Source: a virus. From it: 22,543 bases of DNA. Both the position numbers and the translations under genes were made by a program. A model generated the notes under the pieces. It was given only the letters and a program-made list of their open reading frames with translations, did no database searches and had not been told where the DNA came from. Below, one piece after another: positions 14,704-20,494 of the stretch (positions are counted from its first letter, which is position 1; every line of letters starts with the position of its first letter). Location: IMG/VR virus record IMGVR_UViG_3300025120_000615, positions 1 through 22,543 of that record. One strand, written 5' to 3'.

Positions 14704-16680
14704 TTATTGAACTTGGTAAGTACCCATAGCAAATGCTGTACCTGCCTTAGTTGAATCTATACTAACTGTACCTTGTTTTGTTAATATTCTTTCTAATAAT
14801 TGATTGGTACGTTTACTTTCGTTATTTCCTCCACCTAAATTCGTTCCTGCTACTATCGTATCTTGGTTATTTAATGCTATTGAACCTTTAGGGGTTGATA
14901 ATATTCTATTCCCATAACCTGAGGATATCATATCATCAGCAGTTGCATTTTTAGTTTTGTTTACTTGACTTAACAATAACCCTGCCCCTGCAAGAGCAAC
15001 TAATGGACCTGCTATAGGACCTAAAGCAAAACTTGATTGAAATATTGAACCTATAGCGGTAACTAAAGACTTAGTAGCAAGTCCTCCTAAAATACCTGAT
15101 ATAGTCATTAAAATCGCTGGGGAGGCTGCTAAGTATCCTACAAAACTAGCTACTGCATCTAAAATAGGGGTAAATACTATTCCTATATCTCCTACAATAC
15201 CTTGAATTTTTGTTAAAACAGAAGCAAATTTTTCACTCGCAGATTGAGATTGTAATTGTTGGTAAGTAACATCACCATATGTGTCTTTGAATTGTTCTGC
15301 GGAAAGATTATTATAATCTTGTTGTAGTGCTATTTTTGCTAATTCTTCTCTACTTAAACCAATAGCTTTAGCTGCTGCTTCTTGTTGGATTCTATTTCCT
15401 GTTGCAAAGGCATTTATTATTTCTTCATTATCAGCTAATTCTGAGGATAAACCTGCTAAATCATTATTTAAAGCTAATAGTCTTGCTTTTTCTAAATTAA
15501 TATCTTTACCAATTAATAATTCAGCTTCTAATTCGTTTTGGATAGATTCTTCAAAGTTTAATAAACTTGAAGCAATTCCATCTACTGTTTCTAAATTAGC
15601 ACCAAATAATTTTGCTTGTACCGCTGCTTTAGCCAATTCCTCTGGGTTTTTTCCTAATGAAACTGTTATAGCTGCACTTGTGTTACTAATTTCTTCTAAA
15701 ATACCTTTAACATTAACGGCAACACCACTTTGTTTTACTAAAGCTCCTACAGTATTTACTGTATTATCTAAAACACCTTCTGTATCTTCACTTTGTAATC
15801 TAGATAATAAAGATAAAGTTCCAGCTTGTTCTGCGGATAACCCTAATTGTTTTGTTAAAGTAGATTGGGTAACTAATGTTTGACCTCCAAAATCTGCTAT
15901 TAACCCTGTTTGTTTTGAAAGTTCTAAAAAAGCCTCATTTAATCCCTTACTATTGATAAATAATTTTTCACTACTAGCAGCTGTAATAGCAAAATTAGAT
16001 TGTAAGTCTCGAGCTGCTGTTGCTGATATTCCTGTATTTTTTGCTACATTAGCTATATTTTGACTAGCTTCAAATGTTCCTTTAACTAAAAGTAAGAAAG
16101 AAGCTTGAGCTAATCTAGTAAGAGTAAGTACTTCTTTAAAATTAGAAGAAAGTAATTTTGAAAGGGTACCAGATTTATCAAATTGGTCTGCTAACTCTCC
16201 TAAATTATTTGAAGCTAATCCAAATAAATCTGTTTGTTTTTGGGCTTCGTCATTTATTCCTTGTATAGCATTTAAATTATCAATTTGAGTATTAAATCCT
16301 TCTTTTAATGTTACTACTGATTCATCTTCAATCTTTCCTCCTATTCTTTTAATAACATTAGCTTTCCTTAAAATAGTATCCCTTTCTTTTTCTATTTTAG
16401 AAATTTCCTTTTCAATGTTTCTAGATACATTTTTTCCCTTTTCAATTTCATTTAATAGTGTTTCCTGTTTATCTAAGGATTTATTTGACCTATTAATAGC
16501 TTTAGTTAAGTCATTTCCTAAAGAATCTACAATTCCTTGTGATTCTTTTGAAAGATTACTTAAATTATTACCAATATCTCTTTGAAGACTTTGTCCAATA
16601 CTTTTAAAAGTATCATCTAATAATTGAAATTCTTCTCTTAAAGCAGCAGTTTGTTTTTTTAATTCCTCAGGCGTAGCCAT
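14704..16680 (-). CDS. Tail tape-measure protein (T4 gp29 position)
   Basis: It has 658 residues against 590 for T4 gp29. The N-terminal third is coiled coil (LREEFQLLDDTFKSIGQSLQ, then DKQETLLNEIEKGKNVSRNIEKEISKIEKERD), followed by long Ala/Leu-rich helical repeats. Residues about 490-573 are strongly hydrophobic with several membrane-like helices (FTPILDAVASFVGYLAASPAIL, ISGILGGLATKSLVTAIGSIF, GPIAGPLVALAGAGLLL), typical of tape measures that help the genome cross the inner membrane. The C-terminal part is polar (STPKGSIALNNQDTIVAG). It lies directly after the gp26-like/overlapping chaperone pair, the canonical place. If the usual rule of about 1.5 Å per residue holds, the tail would be near 100 nm. 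A late-promoter-like motif lies 14 nt before the ATG. Confidence 0.85.
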   Translation of the reverse strand: MATPEELKKQTAALREEFQLLDDTFKSIGQSLQRDIGNNLSNLSKESQGIVDSLGNDLTKAINRSNKSLDKQETLLNEIEKGKNVSRNIEKEISKIEKERDTILRKANVIKRIGGKIEDESVVTLKEGFNTQIDNLNAIQGINDEAQKQTDLFGLASNNLGELADQFDKSGTLSKLLSSNFKEVLTLTRLAQASFLLLVKGTFEASQNIANVAKNTGISATAARDLQSNFAITAASSEKLFINSKGLNEAFLELSKQTGLIADFGGQTLVTQSTLTKQLGLSAEQAGTLSLLSRLQSEDTEGVLDNTVNTVGALVKQSGVAVNVKGILEEISNTSAAITVSLGKNPEELAKAAVQAKLFGANLETVDGIASSLLNFEESIQNELEAELLIGKDINLEKARLLALNNDLAGLSSELADNEEIINAFATGNRIQQEAAAKAIGLSREELAKIALQQDYNNLSAEQFKDTYGDVTYQQLQSQSASEKFASVLTKIQGIVGDIGIVFTPILDAVASFVGYLAASPAILMTISGILGGLATKSLVTAIGSIFQSSFALGPIAGPLVALAGAGLLLSQVNKTKNATADDMISSGYGNRILSTPKGSIALNNQDTIVAGTNLGGGNNESKRTNQLLERILTKQGTVSIDSTKAGTAFAMGTYQVQ

Positions 16681-16694
16681 AAAAAGTATTTTGT

Positions 16695-16704
16695 TATAAA
16701 TATT
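16695..16704 (-). promoter_or_regulatory. Late-promoter-like motif copy 2
   Basis: Coding strand AATATTTATAACAAAA, 14 nt before the tape-measure ATG, in the 38-nt gap after the gp51-position ORF. Confidence 0.55.
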
Positions 16705-16718
16705 AAAATATATTATTT

Positions 16719-17042
16719 TTATTTATAATTAGATTTTTTTTGGAATTTTGGGGGTGATAATTTACCAGATGAATCTATTAATGTCTGTTGGTTTTTTCCT
16801 TTTTTAGAATCTTCAATAGATTTTTTTTCTGCTTCATAATGATCTTTTATTAATTTAAAGGTATATTTACGAAGCCATAAAGGCATATTATAAACAGTAT
16901 TCCAATCGTATCCTCCTTTTCCGTAGAATACTATTTGGTGAATTTGATCAAAAACAGATTTTCTAAACTCAGAAGATGTTTTAGATGTCAGGCCAAAAAA
17001 AGTTAAGTCCAATGGGAATGTTAGTTGGTTCTCCCCCTCCAT
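16719..17042 (-). CDS. gp51-position ORF overlapping gp26-like gene; possible frameshift extension (tail chaperone)
   Basis: A 107-residue ORF from the ATG at 17042 in the +1 frame relative to the gp26-like gene, overlapping its last 62 nt. The product has a folded-looking centre (SEFRKSVFDQIHQIVFYGKGGYDWNTVYNMPLWLRKYTFKLIKDHYEAEKKSIEDS) and a basic disordered tail (GKNQQTLIDSSGKLSPPKFQKKSNYK). The WNTVYNMPLWLRKYTFKLI element resembles helical segments of tail-chaperone T domains and of small gene products next to the tape measure. The ATG has no Shine-Dalgarno. The frame is open back to 17054, and both T7 slippery runs (17047-17053, 16995-17001) fall inside the shared window, so it may be made as a gp26-fusion by +1 (or -2) frameshifting, independently from its ATG, or both. 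T4 places gene 51 directly after gene 26. The family call is by position. Confidence 0.7.
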   Translation of the reverse strand: MEGENQLTFPLDLTFFGLTSKTSSEFRKSVFDQIHQIVFYGKGGYDWNTVYNMPLWLRKYTFKLIKDHYEAEKKSIEDSKKGKNQQTLIDSSGKLSPPKFQKKSNYK

Positions 17043-17709
17043 CGGGAAAAAAAGTCAGATCTATGTCTGGCTGTATTTGTGAAATATATTCTCTGAGCGC
17101 CCTAGCATCTCGTGCTAGGAGGAAATTATCTACAAAATTTCGAATATCTTTTTTTTCACTATTCCCATCAATAGATAAAATCATGTATTTTAACCTTGTG
17201 GTTGCTTCTGGAGAGTTATTTTTTGAGATTCTTTTTAATCCTTTAAGTTCGTTTTGGATTTTTATTTCATCCCCATGAGTTAAAAGTTTAAATGTTATAT
17301 TATGATCTGTATTAGGTAAATCAAAATTAAATTCATTTAATCCTTTACTATAAAGAGATTCATCTAATACTTTATCTTCTAAAGTAGTTAAATCAATTGT
17401 TTCTTGTCTTCTATTATGAGTAAAAGTATAATCTTTACCATATCCTAAAATTCTAGAAGCAACTAATAAAGCATTTTTATCACCAATTAATAAATCACTA
17501 TAATTAATTTTAGATACAATTAATGATTGTAATAATTTATCAATTACAGTACCATTTTGAATGTAAGATTGATTAGTTAATATATCCTCTTCTTTAGCAG
17601 TCATATATTTCATTTCGATTTTACCACTAGAAAGTGGATTATCTTCAGAATACAATATTCCTTTTGAGGGTAAGTCTACTGTTTCAGTAGGTAATTTAAA
17701 TTCGGCCAT
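16981..17709 (-). CDS. Baseplate hub assembly protein / tail chaperone, T4 gp26-like
   Basis: It has 242 residues (T4 gp26: 208). The N-terminus has the family signature: LPTETVDLPSKGILYSEDNPLSSGKIEMKYMTAKEEDILTNQSYIQNGTVIDKLLQSLIV, then NALLVASRILGYGKDYTF. The C-terminus ends IPIGLNFFWPDI, matching the FFWP ending of gp26-like proteins. The usual Cys pair of the zinc-like segment is absent (HNRRQETIDL in place of a CPxC-type motif). It lies after the tail tube and before the tape measure, the position of tail chaperones in long-tailed phages. The last 74 nt carry two T7 slippery runs and are also open in the +1 frame (see the overlapping ORF). An intrinsic terminator and a late-promoter-like motif upstream of the start indicate its own transcription unit. 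A 7-bp hairpin (17101-17119) lies in the coding sequence. Confidence 0.85.
   Translation of the reverse strand: MAEFKLPTETVDLPSKGILYSEDNPLSSGKIEMKYMTAKEEDILTNQSYIQNGTVIDKLLQSLIVSKINYSDLLIGDKNALLVASRILGYGKDYTFTHNRRQETIDLTTLEDKVLDESLYSKGLNEFNFDLPNTDHNITFKLLTHGDEIKIQNELKGLKRISKNNSPEATTRLKYMILSIDGNSEKKDIRNFVDNFLLARDARALREYISQIQPDIDLTFFPDGGGEPTNIPIGLNFFWPDI
16995..17001 (-). other. Candidate slippery site 2 in gp26-like/gp51-position overlap
   Basis: The coding strand is AAC TTT TTT TGG in the gp26 frame. A +1 slip on Phe-TTT gives FFG followed by the downstream ORF instead of FFWPDI-stop. It lies 11 nt before the gp26-like stop codon. Confidence 0.4.
17047..17053 (-). other. Candidate slippery site 1 in gp26-like/gp51-position overlap
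   Basis: The coding strand is ACT TTT TTT CCC in the gp26 frame. A +1 slip moves tRNA-Phe from TTT to TTC, the codon that pairs best with its GAA anticodon. It lies 1 nt after the upstream limit (17054) of the +1 open frame and just before a GGAGGGGGAG purine tract. Confidence 0.4.
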
Positions 17710-17739
17710 AATCTTTATTTAATAAAACTCTTGTTCTAT

Positions 17740-17749
17740 GATAAATATT
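17740..17749 (-). promoter_or_regulatory. Late-promoter-like motif copy 3
   Basis: Coding strand AATATTTATCATAGAA, 30 nt before the gp26-like ATG and just downstream of the terminator. This is the most divergent copy (TATC for TATA). Confidence 0.5.
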
Positions 17750-17754
17750 AAGAT

Positions 17755-17781
17755 AAAAAAAGCTTGGCACAAAGCCAAGCT
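17755..17781 (-). terminator. Intrinsic terminator after the tail tube gene
   Basis: Perfect 8-bp stem AGCTTGGC (17761-17768) / GCCAAGCT (17774-17781) with a 5-nt loop. On the minus strand it is followed by a run of Ts (17754-17760 complement). It lies 26 nt after the tail tube stop. It should cap the sheath-tube transcript, fitting the need for far more tube and sheath than tape measure and baseplate. Confidence 0.88.
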
Positions 17782-17806
17782 ATTTTAGAAAATATGTTGA
17801 ATATTT

Positions 17807-18295
17807 TTAGAAATTTAATATACAGTAATCTGGTTGTACAGTCATTGTAATTTCTTGAGCGGCATTTTCAGTATCCCAATTGTAATCTCCAAATGAAGCT
17901 TCTGTTATTAATGCACCTTTTACGATCCATTCAGATACTACATCACCTACAGGACCTAATACATTAAATGTTAAGTCTTTTTTATAGAAATCAGAGTAAC
18001 CATCTCTACCAGTTACTGATTCATGATGTAATCTTACCCACTCCATTGTTGCTTGTGCTCCAGAAGGAGTAATTGGATCAAATAAGGTGAATGAAATTGT
18101 ATTCCAAGTTGTTTTACCTTTTACAAAACGTTGAACGTTAATGTGATTTAAGGCTACAGTTCCTTGAGTTAATGATACAGCTCCCATTCCTTTTACAGCA
18201 TATGATGGAATACCATCAATGTATACTATAAACCTATTAGCTTGTTTTGGCTCAAAAGCTGTAAAAAATATTTCGTTTGGATCTAATATTGCCAT
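17807..18295 (-). CDS. Tail tube protein (T4 gp19-like)
   Basis: It has 162 residues (T4 gp19: 163). It polymerises into the inner tail tube around the tape measure. Typical elements are FEPKQANRFIVYIDGIPSYAVKGMG near the N-terminus, the FVKGKTTWNTISFTLFDPITPSGAQATMEWVRLHHESVTGRDGYSDFYKKDLTFNVL core, and the EWIVKGALITEASFGDYNWDTENAAQEITMTVQPDYCIL end, in the order seen in gp19/T4-type tube proteins. It follows the sheath gene (43-nt gap with a late-promoter-like motif) and precedes a strong intrinsic terminator, as expected for a highly expressed structural gene. No Shine-Dalgarno; the leader is A-rich (AAAAACATAAAATGG). Confidence 0.93.
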   Translation of the reverse strand: MAILDPNEIFFTAFEPKQANRFIVYIDGIPSYAVKGMGAVSLTQGTVALNHINVQRFVKGKTTWNTISFTLFDPITPSGAQATMEWVRLHHESVTGRDGYSDFYKKDLTFNVLGPVGDVVSEWIVKGALITEASFGDYNWDTENAAQEITMTVQPDYCILNF

Positions 18296-18313
18296 TTTAT
18301 GTTTTTATTTTAT

Positions 18314-18323
18314 TATAAATATT
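18314..18323 (-). promoter_or_regulatory. Late-promoter-like motif copy 4
   Basis: Coding strand AATATTTATAATAAAA, 18 nt before the tail tube ATG. Confidence 0.55.
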
Positions 18324-18338
18324 CTATTTTTATATTTT

Positions 18339-20066
18339 TTATGCTGGGAATGTAGCTCCTGTTGGTAATACGTTAAAGTCTAACATTATGTATTCAGCAG
18401 TTCTAGTTGGTTGAATAAATATTTGACCTATTAATTCATTTCTATCAACTACATCTGGTGTATTGTTAGTATCGTCCATTACTACTTTAAAAGCATACAA
18501 TCCTTGTCTTTGTTGAACTGATTCTAAATAAGGATTAACTTGACTTAAGAAATTATTTCTTGTTGATGCAGAATTTTGTTCAAATACTAAATTATCTGCG
18601 ATTTGAGAAATAAAACTTTTAAGTGAAATTAATAATCTTCTAACATTAATTCTATCTAAAGCACTAGCTCTTTTCTGTAGTGTCTTTTGACCAAATACTA
18701 CTACTCCTGATTGTGGGAAAGTAGCAATTGGGTTAATATTAGCTTCATATAAATCATCTCTATTTCCAGCAGATAATTTTCTTTCAGCTCTTGTTACTTG
18801 ACCTAATCCCCCTCTAGTAATACCAGCGGGTGCAAACCAAGGATCACTTGAAGCATCTGTAAATGCATATACTCCAGGAATCATTGTTGAAGCAGGTACC
18901 CAAACTTGTTCCCCAATATTTGGGTCAATAGTTTGTAACCAAGGCCAATATGTAGCAGCATAACTAGAATCAAATCCAGATGCCTGTGTTATTGCTGAAG
19001 CAATTGCTGTATTGTATTTAACTAAATCAACAACAGAAATTGAATCTCCTCTAGCAATTGTATTATTTACTATACTAGTAATCTGTGTAGAATGTTCTGA
19101 ATTTAATAATCCAGGAACTGCAATTACATTATATTTGTACTCATCAACGTTTGACATTAATGAAATAGCATTAGTATAATCTGTTCCTTCTAATCCTTGT
19201 GAATCTGCACTAGAAATATTATTATAGTAATTAGCAGCTCTTCCTGTTGGAATATTTAAACCTACTGCCCCACTAAAGGAACCTGATCCTACTACTGGTA
19301 GAGATCCTGTAAATTCATTTTTAGCTGTTCCAGTATTATCAAAATATCTAGGAGTATTATAATTTACTTGTTTTACTCTTACAAATCTTGATGCATTAGC
19401 ATAAGATCCACTTTCTTGAATATAATAATCAGAACCATCATTTACTAATGTATGATCTACATCACCAATTACTTTAGATATATAATTTGAAGAATAAGGA
19501 TCTAATGATAAGTTATTATATTGTTCTACTACTATTTTACTATTTGTAGTATCATCTCCTCTACGGATTAATAAACTAAATGTTCCTGAACTAGTATTTA
19601 CACCTGCAATTTCCCATCTAATATTATCAGATGAACCTGATTCTAAAGCACCACCACTTAATAAAGTAGTACCTGTATTCATAATTGCACCTTCTGAAAT
19701 TGTTTCTAAAACAAAAGGAGATAAACCACTAGTAGGGCCTCCTGACCCTGTAGCTATTGTTGAACTTACTGCGGGTGAAAAAGAACCTGATGTTACTCTT
19801 GTTACTAATAATGAATTCCCTCCATTTTGAAAATAATTACTAGCAGCAATTGAATTAAAATATGAATAAAGATTAGATCCACTTTCTACAGATCCTCCAA
19901 AAACTGCTGTGTATTCACTAAATGAACCTACTATTGTAGGAATTTCAACAGGACCTTTTGTAGAAGGACCAATTATAGCCGCACCTCTTTCAACAGGTTG
20001 ACCTTGTATAAAGGATTGATCATTTTCTCTCGCCAATACCCCTGGAGATAATAAAGTTTCTGCCAT
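18339..20066 (-). CDS. Contractile tail sheath protein (T4 gp18-like)
   Basis: It has 575 residues (T4 gp18: 659). It forms the outer contractile sheath around the tube. The N-terminal sheath signature is clear: SPGVLARENDQSFIQGQPVERGAAIIGPSTKGPVEIPTIVGSFSEYTAVFGG, followed by YSYFNSIAASNYFQNGGNSLLVTRV. The variable middle is Ser/Thr/Gly-rich and surface-like. The C-terminal domain carries the conserved handshake region: ITRGGLGQVTRAERKLS, LYEANINPIATFPQSGVVVFGQKTL, RINVRRLLISLKSFISQIADNLVFEQN and DRNELIGQIFIQPTRTAEYIMLDFNVLPTG. It is upstream of the tube gene, the T4 order (18 then 19). The leader holds a late-promoter-like motif 30 nt from the ATG. Confidence 0.96.
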   Translation of the reverse strand: MAETLLSPGVLARENDQSFIQGQPVERGAAIIGPSTKGPVEIPTIVGSFSEYTAVFGGSVESGSNLYSYFNSIAASNYFQNGGNSLLVTRVTSGSFSPAVSSTIATGSGGPTSGLSPFVLETISEGAIMNTGTTLLSGGALESGSSDNIRWEIAGVNTSSGTFSLLIRRGDDTTNSKIVVEQYNNLSLDPYSSNYISKVIGDVDHTLVNDGSDYYIQESGSYANASRFVRVKQVNYNTPRYFDNTGTAKNEFTGSLPVVGSGSFSGAVGLNIPTGRAANYYNNISSADSQGLEGTDYTNAISLMSNVDEYKYNVIAVPGLLNSEHSTQITSIVNNTIARGDSISVVDLVKYNTAIASAITQASGFDSSYAATYWPWLQTIDPNIGEQVWVPASTMIPGVYAFTDASSDPWFAPAGITRGGLGQVTRAERKLSAGNRDDLYEANINPIATFPQSGVVVFGQKTLQKRASALDRINVRRLLISLKSFISQIADNLVFEQNSASTRNNFLSQVNPYLESVQQRQGLYAFKVVMDDTNNTPDVVDRNELIGQIFIQPTRTAEYIMLDFNVLPTGATFPA

Positions 20067-20096
20067 TTTTATATGTTGTTTTTAATATTATTTTAT

Positions 20097-20106
20097 TATA
20101 AATATT
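20097..20106 (-). promoter_or_regulatory. Late-promoter-like motif copy 5
   Basis: Coding strand AATATTTATAATAAAA, 30 nt before the sheath ATG. Confidence 0.55.
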
Positions 20107-20120
20107 GAAAACCTTTTCAA
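20105..20120 (-). terminator. Weak hairpin after the coiled-coil gene, possible attenuator
   Basis: TTGAAAA and TTTTCAA flank two bases immediately downstream of the stop at 20125. No T-tract follows on the minus strand and the ideal loop is only 2 nt, so termination would be weak; the stem adjoins late motif copy 5. Confidence 0.25.
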
Positions 20121-20124
20121 AAAA

Positions 20125-20397
20125 CTACTTTGAATCTACTTTTTGCGTTTCGTCTTTAGTAAATATTCCAGTAGCAAGGTCTATATTCCCAATACCATAC
20201 TTATCTTGTAACTCTTTAGCAACTTCATTTGAATCTTTTTGTAATTTAGCTAATTCTTCTAAAAGTTGAGCATTTTGGCCTTCTAAAATTGCTTGTTGAA
20301 CTTTTACTTGACCTAAAGAGAAAGTGATATTTCTATTTTCACCATCTGCTTTTTTTAATTTTTCTAATTCTTCTTCTGATAACTTGATTGTACTCAT
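20125..20397 (-). CDS. Small coiled-coil protein upstream of the tail sheath
   Basis: It has 90 residues and no family recognised with certainty. The sequence is dominated by heptad-like helix: LSEEELEKLKKADGENRNITFSLGQVKVQQAILEGQNAQLLEELAKLQKDSNEVAKELQDKYG, with Leu/Ile/Val spaced as in a parallel coiled coil and no membrane segment. The C-terminus (GIGNIDLATGIFTKDETQKVDSK) is probably flexible. The position between the tail fibre and sheath suggests a virion-assembly or scaffold role, but that is context only. Its 97-nt leader holds late motif copy 6 and a 14-nt direct repeat. Confidence 0.78.
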   Translation of the reverse strand: MSTIKLSEEELEKLKKADGENRNITFSLGQVKVQQAILEGQNAQLLEELAKLQKDSNEVAKELQDKYGIGNIDLATGIFTKDETQKVDSK

Positions 20398-20433
20398 TTT
20401 TTTAATTTTAAAGTTTAATTTTTATTATAGCCT

Positions 20434-20488
20434 AATATATGAAATTTATTTTACTACGCCACATTATTCTTATAAATATATGAAATTT
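20434..20488. repeat. 14-nt direct repeat pair in the leader of the coiled-coil gene
   Basis: AATATATGAAATTT occurs identically at 20434-20447 and 20475-20488, a 41-nt offset (about four helical turns). The second copy overlaps late motif copy 6. It could be a paired protein-binding site, or a relic of local duplication. Confidence 0.55.
20471..20480 (-). promoter_or_regulatory. Late-promoter-like motif copy 6
   Basis: Coding strand TATATTTATAAGAATA, 73 nt before the coiled-coil protein ATG and 14 nt after the tail-fibre stop. It has the longest leader of the set. Confidence 0.5.
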
Positions 20489-20494
20489 TTTTAT

